Positions 28,601-42,600 of a stretch of DNA of 49,000 nt are shown here, piece by piece. A program made the position numbers and the translations under genes. This stretch comes from Apostichopus japonicus (lineage: Eukaryota; Echinodermata; Holothuroidea; Aspidochirotida; Stichopodidae): positions 6,126,001 through 6,175,000 of the forward strand of contig NC_092576.1 of NCBI RefSeq assembly GCF_037975245.1, written 5' to 3'. Below the pieces are notes generated by a model. It made no database searches and was not told where the DNA came from. It was given only the letters and a program-made list of their open reading frames with translations. Every line of letters starts with the position of its first letter. The stretch's first letter is position 1.

Positions 28601-31600
28601 GTGTCAGTATTGGCATCCAGATATAATGACTTACCATAGGCAGTAAATGTATCAGAGCATCACCGGACATCGCCGCCACCGCCAACGCAACCAAAGTATT
28701 GACAGCGTTATGGTAGAAGTTTTGTGACATACAAGGCAGAAACAGACCACTGAATATAGAGCAACCACTAATAATCAACACAGATACCATCCCATACAAC
28801 CAAACTGAAATGAAAGTGGAAACGAAAAGCAAAAGAGATTATTTCGAGAAACACAAATGCATGCAGAAGCGAAGAGATATTAATAATGTACTATTGAATA
28901 TTTGCATCAATAATTACTAGATCGAAAATTAAATTATTACATATTGGTACTCTTATGTTAGCATAGTTTGCCTGAATTTGTACTCGTACTCTTTGGTGGT
29001 TAAGGAAATCTCGTATTGATACCAGTGGAAGAAGTAAGTACTCGCAAGTGCGCTTAGAGCAGGGGTGGGCAACCTACGGCCCGCGGGCCACATGCGGCCC
29101 GCCAGTGATTGTTTTGCGGCCCGTGAGATGTATTGAGAAAAAGAATAAAAATCAATCTACTTCACATCATCACAAAAAAACGAGCTAGCTGCTTAGAATT
29201 TATCGGCACTAATGATGCTGTCAGGTAGGCCTATTATCCCCATGAATTATCAACTGTACTGTATTGACATTATGTTTTTGTGAATAAAGATTAAGTACAC
29301 ACACACCTATTGCTTGAAAGTTCTTGGAATCAATGGTTCAATGTTTCACCCCTTATATCTGGCCCATTCATTCAAAAAAGGTTGCCCACCCTAGCTGGCT
29401 TAGAGACATTGTATTAGTACTTCTCGTACTCAAACTCATATATCAAAGTAAATTTGTAAGTATCTTGATGATGGTGCAAGCCATCAGCTATTGTATGGCG
29501 GGTATATAGGACATGTCACTCGAAAACTTATATCTATCCTCTTCCGGCTTTGGCAAGCTACGAATTTATAATGTGTTAGTCTATTGCGCTACTCATTGTG
29601 GGTACCGGTAAGTGACATCCCACAGACAATTACCTTCTGGAGTCGCCACTGCTATCCCATCATCCACATGATCAACGGTAAACTGACACGCCCTGGATAG
29701 TATTTGCTGAATCAAGGATGGACATATCTGTGGAAATTCTGATCTTGAAATACCAACGCTGTGGTTGAAGCCGTGTATGTCGAACAGCTGATGTGCAGTA
29801 TAGCACTGAAGGAACACAAAGTTAGAGGGAAATATTATTGTAGCTGTCATGACTTTTATCATTTTGAAGATCACTCAATTCTCATGGGTTGAATCCAGGG
29901 GGATAGGAAGCTTCCAAAAAATGGTGGGGCACAACATCAGAGGGGCACTTTCTCATTCCACAGCCACCACTCGTTATGCTATAAACCGATACACACCGGC
30001 CATATCACTTAAATATATATGATGTGTTAGTATGCTATCAATACTATTTATTGAGATTGTTTATTGTTAACCGTGCTACACAAAGATATGGGATGCCATT
30101 TTGAAAATAGCATGTACAGACTTAAAAGAAACATTAAACTTAACAAAGGCTTAAGATATCCAAAAGACAGTTCTTCATCAAAGGGGCAAATTTTATTTGA
30201 CAGTAGGGCACATTTGCTACTTTGGAGAAGAAAATCGGGGGGAGTGGGGGTACGAGCCCCTAGTCCCCCCGGCTCCTACCCCCCCCCCCTGGTTGAATAC
30301 AAATGTATGTACATGTGTATGTACGTATATATGCGTGGCTAGCACAATTTTCAAAACAAGAAAAACTTGACCAAGTTGGTCTTTCTTCCCCATTTTGCCT
30401 TACATCAAAAGTACGAGCGAAGAGAATGATAATTTCTAATATCTGTAAAATCAAACTGTGTTCGTTATCGAACACCACCCTACCATCCTGCGGCGATGGA
30501 TATGAACTTTTGACGCTTAATTGCAAGGACATATTTCACTCAGTAGGTATGAAATTCTTACCTTCCATCCATTGTTATTTACGAAGAAATAGCGAAACAA
30601 TCGTGGGAAAATATTATCATAACCAAGGTATATGGCTAGAGTCTACAATGACACAACAAAATTATTTCGGAGAATAAACGATGAAATACCGGATACCATC
30701 CGAAAAACAAATGTAGGTACTATAAACGTTTTCTTTTATAAACGAAAAGTCATCCAAAATAGAGCCTGGGAACTTGATCCTCTGCCAACTCAGTTCCCTA
30801 ACATGGAGATTATAATCATGTGATCATGATGATATGACGCCTTTCCCCAAATACAAAAGGCTGCTTTAAATTCATAATACCATGTTGCAGATCTGCAAAT
30901 ACATTAATTATTTAGTTGACCCCTGTTAGAGTAGGAGCACCCCTCCAACCCTTTCCACCCATGTCTCTTGGGTGTGAATGTTGAGTCTTGGCTTGGATGC
31001 TACTCAAGGCAACTCAAATATGTAATCTCGTCTGTAATCAACCTTACCGTGTAATCTGAAGTTGATCTAGAATTGTGTATGGACTAACCTGTTTACTGAG
31101 CAACGATGTAACAACATCTTTCGAATTACTTGGGACTGTTTCCGTGTCATGATTGTCACCGTGGGCGTGGTCTTCATGGGCGTGTCCTCCGTGGGCGTGG
31201 TCATGACCATCGTCACCAACACCAGACATGGCCCTCTTTAGTAGTCGATGTGCTAAAGATCTCACTAAATCGCGACGATGCATGTGATGATCATGATCGC
31301 TGTGATCGTGTTCATGTTGGGCGTGGTCTTCTTCTACATGGGCGTGCCCGTGCTCGTCATGGGCGTGGTCATGATCGCCGTGGTCATGAGCGCCGTGGTC
31401 ATGATCGCCGTGGTCATGCGTTGAGTGGTCACCGCCGATGGACAATTGTAGCAGCAGTTCATCTAATTCTGCACGAAACCAAAATTTAATATAAAAGATA
31501 TTTGTTAGGAAGTCAATCCATTTGGGTCAATTTTCGAATGTTATTATGCTCGATAAAATATTTTCATGTTAGGCTTCAAACCACTTGTAGAGAAAATATG

Positions 31601-34600
31601 AACATTTCCGCATTGTGTCCCTTGACACAACCGATATTTATGCTGGTCAGACTGTCCATGCAATTGATTTGAAGCGTGAGTTATGAATTGCCGTATACTA
31701 TACAACCAGGGTGATTTCTTCAGTATAGCCTATCATAATATATGCATATCATTCCGAGTGAAATGTCATGCATATACATGAATATGCATTCTTATAACTC
31801 TTTCAACAGTCCACTTTAACATCATGGTTGCAAACTCAACTCACCAATTTCACTGAGGTAATCGTCGTCCATACTGAACGTTTGCATCACTGCTTCTAAG
31901 AAAGTAGCCGGTCCTACTTCCTGCGCATGCCCGATGCATTGCCCTTCCAAGAATTTTACTATTAATTGCGATGCGATCTTGAATACGTCATCGGTCTTAG
32001 CTCCACTCTCTGGACGGTACAGAACGGATGAAAATATGGAGTCGACGTCAAAACACTTGAATTAAAAATGAGAATAAAAAAACACTGTAAGAAATGTCGT
32101 TAATTCATACAACTTATACAGTAAAAGTCAGGAACCTGCAATAAGCGTTACTTATCCTCAAACTTAGGACTGACAATTGATGTATACCCTCCACCCACCC
32201 CTACCCACCCAACCCCATCCCTCCGCCATCCAATTAGTTTCAGACCCTGCGATAACCACTTAAAGCTATATCTAGGAATAATTTGAAAAAGGTCAGTAAA
32301 CAATACGTTGGGAGCTAGCCGTGCGGTAATATTATTTATATTTCTAACATTTTCAGGCGAAACCGTTGGCTTTAAATGTATGTTTGCGTTAAACATTTCC
32401 GTTGTGGGAAAATTACCTCACCCAGACACAAACATGATTTTAAACCTTTTTTGTACATTTTGAGTCATGTTCGGTTAAAGGACATTTCGCTCTTTGTGAC
32501 GTTCTTACTTATTGCAATCTAGACAACAAGGTAACTAAAACAAACAAAAACACCATCGAACGCTCCTTTAAAACGTGAAAATTGCCACGCCACGAGATAA
32601 GCTCTTGCTTCAGGTAAAATCAGCAAATGAGGCATACCTTCTGAGAGAAGTGAATGTAAGAATAACAGGAAGTTGGAAGCCTATTTAAGATATGTAAATG
32701 TTGTCTTGTTACCCTTGAGTATGAACTGGGCCGGTAGTCTGATCTCATACTAATTAACAAAGTCTGCAAATCGGCTTTTGTCATAACATCACTTGTGCCA
32801 CCTGTTGCGAGGAGAGCTTTAGCGTAGAGTTGAATACTGTCCAGATTGGAATCCGTTTGACAGTAATGCTGAAGATTTCTGGCTGATAGGGTGTGTAACA
32901 GAACTACGGATGCCTTGTCGAAACCGTCTTCGTCAATTCCATTTTCCTCGCTTTCTTCCAGAAGGACATAGATTCTTGCTGCGATTACTTCGGCACACTA
33001 CAAGTAAAAATGATACGAAAGTTGAGTCTGAAAAGTAATCAACTTTAACCGTATTTGAGTCTGAAAATAGTACCTTGTCTCAACATTATAATACAGTTTG
33101 AAGCCCTAAACAATAGCGAGCCGACATAGTATATTAATAAACGCATTAAAACAATTACCAATTATCCATGAAACAGACAATGACGTCACACATTAAACCA
33201 CGGAGGTTTCAAAGTAACTTTGATGAAGCCATCGACGAATGCCATACTCCAGAATCTCCATACTATTCACATATGTGTATATATGTTCCAAACAGCTTTC
33301 ATTATATATTACTGAATCCACATGTAGTGAGAGTTAGCTAATTGCTGTTTGAATAAAACCTTACGAAAATTTAGTTACAGTGACGTCACATGTAATCAGA
33401 TATGCCGTCCTACTAACCACATGCAGGATATAAAGCCACACATATTCATCACATTCATTATACGTCAAATCCTTATTTTGTTTTCATCTCAGTAAATATT
33501 GTAAGTTGAAAATTTCGTATCCCATCCGTATATGAATAATTTACTCCTTTGCGCTTCGGTAATATTTGTTACGCGCAGTGAATTAAGCCACACTGGGTTA
33601 AAGGTATGACCAAAGATTAACAGTTTCAAAACTTTATAGAGCAAGTTAAAAAGAAACACATTGGCTCGATTCCCATATTGAGAGTTCGTTCCCTTTGTTG
33701 AAAGACTAGAGCACTAACGGTGCAGTATAGTTCAAACCGGGGGTACACGTTTTCAGTCCGACACGTTTCAGTCCGAAAATAAAATACACGTTTTCAGTCC
33801 GAAAATGAAATACACGTTTTCAGTCCGAAAGTAAAATACACGTTTTCAGTCCGACACGTTTTCAGTCCGAAAATAAAATACACGTTTTCAGTCCGAAAAT
33901 GATATACACGGGTATGGTGGGTGGGTTTGTGGGTGGACGGACGGACGGATGGACGTATGGAATATGAAATTTATTAATTTTATTCGGATAGGTAGCAGTC
34001 TCTTGAGATATAATTTATTTCGGGAAACACATCAAACCTTCGTTGCTTTTCATTATTGTTCTTTGAAACTTAAGACAAATGTACTGATGAAATGAGGACA
34101 AATATTGAATTAAAATTACTAGTTAGTAATGATGAAGTCACTTAATCATACTCTCCCCAATATACAATACATCTGGTCATATGATTTCATTATTTTCAAA
34201 GGTTTCATTATCATGTCAATTTTAGAGCTAAAACGAAACCAGTGTTACATAATCAAAGTTAATGTTGCAACCTTCATATATCACTTCTTCAACAATCTCT
34301 TACCTTTAGGTTTTTAATTTATTCGTTCGGAATTCACTAGTTTACAATTATCACGGTGACCGAACAACTGCCCCTGGGCAATTACCCCCGGACAATTACC
34401 CCCCCCCCCCCAGATAATTCCCAATCCGGACGGTTCCCACCCCAGAAAACTTCCCCTGGACAATTCCCAGCCGGTCGACTCCCCATCGGACAATTACCGC
34501 CCCCCGACGATTGCCCCCTGAAAACACCCCATCCCCCCCCCCGGGTCGTGACATGTGTACATGTTTATAAGGGTTTCACGATTTAACCTCTGATAACCCC

Positions 34601-37600
34601 AAATGATCTTTGCCCTCCACCGAAAACAATAGGCTTCTTTAACTCAATGTGGTACTTCTAAACACTAAATTAGAGCCAAGCTTCCAGTATTGTGATATCG
34701 AGTTTACAAGGTTTACACAATTTGATCCCTGGTGACCCCAAATGACCTTTGACCTCCACAAAAAAAAATAGACTTCTTGTACTCAATGTGGTACTTCTAT
34801 ACACTAAATAAGAAATTGGTCTGACCTTTCCCTCTTGAGATAGCTAAAAGAAACCAGTGTTTGGTGCAGTCCATACAAGGCATCACAGATCGTTGCGCAC
34901 TGTACTCATTGTATGTGAATAAACTGTAATAGATGTTATATCCCTACAACAGGAAAACCTTTGAAGCTGATAAGTTGGCTCAGTCTTATTCCTTTCATAA
35001 GCATTGTATATTGAAAATCGCCCAGGATTCGCTGTTCCTTTAATGTCGCTACATTCAACGGGGTGGGGTGGGGGTGGAGGGTAATAAACTTTGCAAATAA
35101 GGTTGACTAACCCATTCTGAGAGACATAGATTACTGGGCAATTATTTCGAAAATAGAGGACTCCTTTAAGATAAATGTCAGCAAATATGTAGATAACCAT
35201 TAAAAATAAATCATTACAGTCTGAACGATGTCACGAGATTTTACCAATGACATATATCTTAACCACGCCCCCCCCCCCCTATCACGGTGCACCTTTCTCC
35301 CATAAAAAAAAAATACTCAAAAGAGAAAAAAGATTATCACCGAATACGATACCGAGCGTTTGTAAAGTTCAAATTTTATATTAAATCATAGATCTGCTCT
35401 TCACCATGACGGATATCATATCGTCATATTTATCTCAAATCAGGAACCCATTGACCCATAAATTTCGCGACGTGCACGGACATTCCGGGATCCTTAGTAT
35501 AACTTATCAACAATAATAATCTAAGAAGGAATAGGTCAATGTCAACTTGATAATAGTAATGTTTCTTTCTCCTTAACATCAGGCATTTTATACCTTCAAG
35601 AACAATAACTGCGGGGAAATTACCTAAATTTCCCCGATGTTTCTAAGAAAGATGTAAACAAACACTTATATGCGTTGTTATTATAGGGAAACCAAATAGC
35701 CTGTCAAAATAGAAGATAAATTGTTGAATTTTTTCCCGTCCACCCCATGGCCTTAGGACAAAATGGAACATGTGATTGATTAACTAAGTAGAGCAGCACG
35801 TGACACTGAACTTCTCTAGGTGTCTTTCTTGATCTTTCTAAGACGTTTGATATATTGACCATTCTATCTTATTAAATTATTTGCATTTGAATTTCGCGGA
35901 TTAACGTATGACAGGATCACAAGTTATTTGACAGGAAAGAAACAATTTACTTCTTTCAAAAACATTCTAACTTGCAAACAATCTCTTGTGGTGCTCCCCA
36001 AGGTTCCATTCTTGGGCCACTACTCTTTGTCATCTACATGAACGACATAACCACGATTTCATCTCAATCTTCAATATTGATATTTGCAGACGACACCAGT
36101 ATTTTTGTTCATAGACACAGATGTACAACGCCTTGAGAGTACTGCTTGCAGTGACCTTGTGTTAAACTCTGATTAGTTTGCTTCAAATAAGCTTTGGCTT
36201 AATGTTATCAAAACAAACTATATGGTCTTTAACATGCCTCATACTCATAACCACAACTTTAGTATTATCATTAATAACCACCCACTTCAAGCTGCTACCA
36301 GTGTTAACTTTCTTGGTGTCCTTATTGACTCAATTTCTTAATTGGCATGAACATATACTTCTCACCTGTGTTCGCAAGTTGCTACGGGTGTTGGAATAAT
36401 CGGTAGATTTAGAAAGATATTGCCGAAACATATTCTTCGTACTATTTATCTAACTCTTGTTTATCTGCATCTCTGCTACTGTAGTCTTTCTTGGTCGGGC
36501 ACTAGTAACTCAGCTTTAAGAAAGTTATTCGTTCTACAAAAACGAGCTATCAGACATAGGCCTATAACTATACGTATTCTGCACCACGCCAACACACCAG
36601 TGCACTTTTTAAATCACTTACTTTGTTAACATTAAATGACGCAATCAAATTAGTTAATATTGCCAGCTTCAACTCTCGCTTCTCCAACAATCTCTTACCT
36701 TTAGGTTTTTCTAATGTATTTTAACGTCTTTGTCTTCCTGGCAATCGGCCAACTTTTTCGAAGACAAGCTTGCATTATCGAGCCACCAGCACCTGGAATT
36801 CCATTCCAGAGAGTTTAACTTCTAAGCATAATGTACATTCTTTTCGTACAACTTTTCTAGATCCCTTATAAACCTCTACTAAGACCTTTTTGTATCATGT
36901 ACTCTGTAAGCCATCCCTTTGTTAAATCAAGGGCGGCGGAACCGGGGGGGCACAGGGGGCGCGTGCCCCCCCCCCCACTTTTCCTCAGGTTAAAAAGGGG
37001 CCCTTTTTCTACATAAAAATTGAGGTGTCTCAAGTTAGCAAGAGGCCAGGGAACCAGAATGAACACTCGGGAAGGGCCGTTTCCGGCCATCTGAGGGGTT
37101 TGTAAAACCAAAAATTTTCTTGTACGCTCCGCGCCAACTGATGGTGGCGCTCCGCTCTGATAGTCGTGCACACAACTTTGCAAATCCTGGCTACGCCCCT
37201 GACTTTTAATGAATTTCTGTGGGTCAAACTCAAAGCTATTTCGAATGGAAAAAAAATTGTTAAGATATTAACAAGAAATACTCTAATTCGGAAGATTCCT
37301 ACATTAGCAACTAGCATGATTTCACCTCATTTTGTCTCAAAAGAAAACTTGTTCCTTGTGTCCCAATTTGCACATTGGTTATTGCAGTGCTAGTATGCAT
37401 ATTTTTCTTGAGGAGGGGGGGGGGAGGCGTTGATGGAGTGATGTGTATACGCAAATGAGATAATACAATAAGAGTTATAAAGGGTACTAAATATAAGGCT
37501 GCATCAGTCCAATCGAATTTCTGCAAAGTGCCCTTTGATGTCGGTGCCCCCCCCCCCCAGATTAAAAGTGCTTCCGCCGTATGGCAAGCCGTTTTACTTT

Positions 37601-39600
37601 TTATTCGATATTTGATGATATCATCAAATATTTGGTGATATCAGAAAATAATTGTTGATATCATCAAATCATTTGATGATATCATCAAATAATTGCTGAT
37701 ATCAACAATTATTTGCTGATATCACCAAATAATTGTTGATATCAGCAATTCATTTGCTGATATCACCAATTCATTTGCTGATATCACCAATTCATTTGTT
37801 GATATCATCAAATAATTGCTGATATCAACAAATAATTGCTGATATCAACAAATATTTGCAGATATCAGCAATTATTTGGTGATATCAGCAAATGAATTGG
37901 TGATATCAGCAAATCATTTGATGATATCAGCAAATCATTTGATGATATCAACAATTATTTGCTGATATCATCAAATAATTGGTGATATCAGCAAATCATT
38001 TGATGATATCAACAATTCCAACATATCACTTATTCATTTGCTGATATCAACAAATCAATTGGTGATATCAGTAATTGATTTAATGATATCAGCAAATGAA
38101 CCGTACATATCACTAATGCATGCTTTTGTTGATATCACCAATTCATTTGTTGATATCACCAATTCATTTGATGATATCACCAATTCATTTGATGATATCA
38201 CCAATTCAACCGTGACGATGATATCAGTAATTCAACCGTGACAGCCCGTCTTACAAGCATGCGCACACGATGTCAGTGTACTAAGCAGTACATGCAAATG
38301 ACAGTGACGAGACAACAGGGTACGGGTAGCGTTACTTTCACCTTGGCGATTGCGGTAAACTTGATGAAGCACAGATCGTTATTGACAGAAGTTCTCGGAT
38401 TTTGGGGGAAGTAGAGAGGCTCTTAACTGGCAATGAGAATGCTTCTGAAGCGAAAGAACGTCTTCTCCAAAGCAAAGAGAAATTTAGAACGGATTAACGC
38501 GAGCATCGATGAGCACAGGTTCAATTCAATAGCAGCTGTGCACGATCAGCTCCTTTCAATCGCAGACGCACAGGCACAGCCAGACGGAACGTTGCAGCCA
38601 TGAGCGGCGATCATGGGGGGGACATATTTTAGGTGGGGGATATAGTATCTAATATCCCCCTCCCCAATATTTGGTGGCATAGTGTTTTTGTGTGGCTATA
38701 AATAGAAAATAATGCATGAGATTATTTATCCAAATCCTATTTGGCGGTGGCTAAAACTTCATCCAACACATGCTGCCTGAGGTAAATGACTCTTCGTGGT
38801 CGTTTCTGTGACCTGTGACCGTATAGCATGTTGTCACTCATGATTATTATCATAATGTCTGTACATCCCTTGTGTATGAGTGTAAGTACGTACAATCATA
38901 TATATGATCCACATCGATATGGGTTCACTGGGTCACTGGGTTTCCATTTGGCCTGTTTCCTACAAGATTTCTAACCGCAGGCACGTAGCCAAGTAGGGGG
39001 GGGGGGTTGGGGCGAAGATATTTTTGTCTTTTTTAACGATATCGAAGTTTTATATTTATAATATTTGTACACAATAAATTAACTGTGTCTGAATTTTCGA
39101 AAATTCCCTGACCAACATTCTTCATCATACTTCCCTCTACTGACCGGTCTGTTAGGGGTTGAAGGGTTTTTTTCTATATTGGTTGACCATAGATGAAATT
39201 TTGTGCAACATTTATGGATATGTTTTGAAGTGAATTTATAATTCAAATTCTGAACAAATAATGGGCTTCAAACCTTGAAAAGTGGGGCTGACGGGTATTG
39301 TATAGGCCGTTACGTAGTATTACCTTCCAAAGCAATGATCCACAGGAGAAGCGATGAGGTCGAACATGATGTGTGACTGGTGACAATCTTGAAAAAGGTT
39401 ATGGATAGAAGAAAAAAACTATTGGGAAAACTTGATTCTCAGGCCAAAGTATACAACTTGTTGATCATTTTCAAGCCCGAGAAGTGCCATTTCCTGTGAT
39501 CTGGGGGGCTATCAAAACCAGAAATTTTCTGTGGCGCTCCGCTTAGATAGTAATTCGATCGCGCCCCCGGGTTAGAAAATCCTGGATACACGCCTGTATT

Positions 39601-39670
<70 letters not shown>

Positions 39671-42600
39671 CACACAAAATAACGAAGTGCGCGAACAATT
39701 TTAATTTGGGGTGGGGGAATTGTTACGCGTCTGCACCCAAGTTAAAGTCCCCCCACCCCAATATTTGAAACAAATCTCCCACCACTGGTTGCAGCCACCA
39801 TCGGGGAGCCAGTCTAATGGACACAGTTCCCAGCCTGTTTCTGTCGCCGACCAGGGTATACTTTTTACATTTTGGTATTTCATATTGAACTACTTAACCA
39901 CCCCGATATTATTTTTCATAGGTTTATAGGCCTGGCCTACTCGTTGCTTGCCCAACGTTTGTCGTCCCTGTCACGAGTGCATGAGTAGCCACGGTACCTC
40001 TCCCAGTGGCAGTAGTGGCACTGTGTAACTTAGTCCCCTTTCCCCTCCCGTTGATCGCTATAACCAAGGCTGAAATTAACCGCGCACCAGGCGCCTTTCT
40101 GTGCCCGCTACCAGTCAAACAGCGCCCTTAAGACCCAAAAAGAATGCCTGTTGATGGCGCTCGTTTCTAATTCCTTTTTGTAGACGTTGGTTCGATACGC
40201 TTGAATTACTGATATCAGCAAATGAATTGGTGATATCAGCAAATGACATGTTGATATCAGCAATTCCAACATATCGCCAATTCAATTGCTGATATCAGTA
40301 AATCTTTTAATGATATCACCAAATCATTTCATGATATCAGCAATTCGGTTCCTCATATCACTAATTAATTAGTGATATGTCGGAATTGTTGATATCAGCA
40401 AATGATTTGCTGATATCATCAATTCAATTGCTGATATCACCAATTCATTTGCTGACATCAGCAAATATTTGTTGATATCAGCTATTATTTATTGATATCA
40501 GCAATTATTTGCTGATATCACCAAATATTTGATGATATCATCAAATATCGAATAAAAAGTAAAACGGCTTGCCATACCGCCGCCCTTGTTTGTTATTGTA
40601 TTCTTTATATATGTATATGTATGATTGTATATGTGTTTGTGTAAGTAAGCAAACATGTTTACATAAACATGGGTGTGTGTGTATAGACGTTTGTATATAC
40701 TTATCTACTTATACCTTTTTTTGGATTTTTGTTGTTGTTGTATTTCTTGTATTGTTTTCTTTATTTACTTATGGAAGCGCAGACAAGCCCTCTGGATTTT
40801 TGGAGTGCTATCTTTCACAATTTTCCCTGTTTTTGATAGGCTATGTTTTGTCACTTAGTTAACTTCTCTGTATTTTATATTGTGAAGAAACAAATAAATT
40901 AATGAATTAATGAGTATCATGAGAATTATTAACTTCAAACCAAATATGGATATTCAAATGAAATAGTCTGAACCGTAAACATTTTCACCCACCGCGCTTA
41001 ACATGTACCCCTTACCCTGTACCTATTACCCTGCAGCTCTTACCCTGTACCTCTTACCCTGCACCTCTAACCCTGCACCTCTCAACCTGTACCTCTTACC
41101 CTGCAGCTCTTACCCTGCAGCTCTTAACCTGTACCTCTTACCCTGCAGCTCTGACATTGAACATCTTACCCTGCACCGCTTACCCTGCAGCTCTTACCCC
41201 GTACCTCTTACCCTGCACCGCTTACCCTGCACCGCTTACCCTGTACCTCTTACCCGGTACCTCTTACCCTGCAGCTAATTACCCTGCAGCTCTTACCCTG
41301 CAGCTCTTACCCCGTACCTCTTACCCTGTACCTCTTAACCCGCAGCTCTTACCCTGCACCTCTTACCCTGCAGCTGTTACCCTGCAGCTTTTACCCTGCA
41401 GCTTCCCCTCCCTCATTTCCAATGTTGCTAGATACTATACACAGAAAAAGAGGTGTGGTGTAGTAGATCATACGATGCGAGGCGATGTGAGGCGAGGCCT
41501 AGCGAAGCGATGCGATGCGCGCGGTGCGTTGCGAATGGATGTAATGCGAAACTATACGATGTGGGTACGATAAGACACACGATAAATCGAGTACAAGTTT
41601 AGGATGAAGGATTATTGCCTGTATCGAGACTTCACAATGCCTAATCCTTCTCTACACATCTGAGTTTTGTTAAACTGCCCCATCATATCCTCTAGTACAG
41701 CCGCCCCCCCCTCCCCACCCCCACACTCACACACACACATCAAACCCCATGATCTTTTGAACTGCTATGAAAGTGGAAAACATATTCATCAAGATTAGGG
41801 ATCTTAAAGGTCAACAGTATCGCCCACAGATATGCTAGAAAGTCCATTAATGGTCAGCCATGCTCAAAGTACAAAATTTCATTTAACTGCCGCCCTCAAC
41901 CCTACTTTTTTTCCCGCGCTGAGATATTAGATTGTCAATCTGAACCCCTTTTCCGTGTCTAATGATTATCACGGAGAGAGTTAAAACCTTCTAGAAAGTG
42001 CCTTTGAAAACTATTCAGCATATTTCTCTCTCTTTTTTCTTAAAGGTCAACAGTATCGCCCACAGATATGTTAGAAAGTCAATTAATGGTCAGCCATGCT
42101 CAAAGTACAAAAGTTCATTTAACTGCCGCCCTTAACTCTACTTTTTTCCCGCGCTGAGATATTAGATTGTCAATCTGAACCCTTTTTCCTTGTCTAATGA
42201 TTATCGCGAAGAGAGTTAAAACCTTCAAGAAAGCGCCTTTGAAAACTATTCAGCATATTTTTGTCTCTCTTTTCTTTTCTTTTCATTTTATTTTTCTTTT
42301 TTTTTTTAGCTACGCTAACATTTGTCCCCAAAGGCCAGTACTGAAGACCTTAATGAGAAGATGAAGAAATATTCGAGGTTGTTTTCATAAATTTGCAAAT
42401 ATTCCCTATCTAACAAGCAGTTGACGAATTTTCTTCGTTACACTGGACTGGTATGTCCTTACTCACCTCTCGGCATGTTTCGTCCAGTCTCTCGGAGCAG
42501 TTGAATCTTCCGAGTAAGAGCTCGGTTATCTCCGTCAACTGATCGGCATCGATGGTGAACTCTTCCGCTTGTCCGTTCTGAATAACTTTCAATTCCTTCT

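Larger units (their letters stand above)
37579..40577. mobile_element. Foldback-like element, 3.0 kb, with GATATC-array arms
   Basis: Ends are inverted and identical for 66 bp: GTATGGCAAGCCGTTTTACT, TTTTATTCGATATTTGATGA, TATCATCAAATATTTGGTGA, TATCAG. CGCC flanks both ends (37575-37578, 40578-40581), a possible 4-bp target duplication. Each end runs into an array of ~20-bp units GATATCANCAAATNATTTGN, about 660 bp on the left and 380 bp on the right; both arrays end inward with GATATCAGTAATTCAA. The core (38240-40195) includes a nested MITE, (TA)n and a small relic frame. Long inverted arms made of tandem repeats are the definition of foldback elements; the superfamily here is unknown. Confidence 0.8.

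Noticed and set aside
31130-31489. Arg/Gly/His-rich plus-strand frame of 119 codons
   Set aside because: Antisense shadow of the ZIP His-rich exon, whose frame, splice sites and family match are clear.
37605-40550. CRISPR or origin iterons in the GATATC arrays
   Set aside because: Units abut, are palindromic in themselves and lie in inverted arms of a mobile element; no spacer or cas-like gene.
41003-41573. Repetitive [13 protein letters not shown]-type protein frames
   Set aside because: By-product of the 15-bp CCCTGCAGCTCTTA minisatellite.
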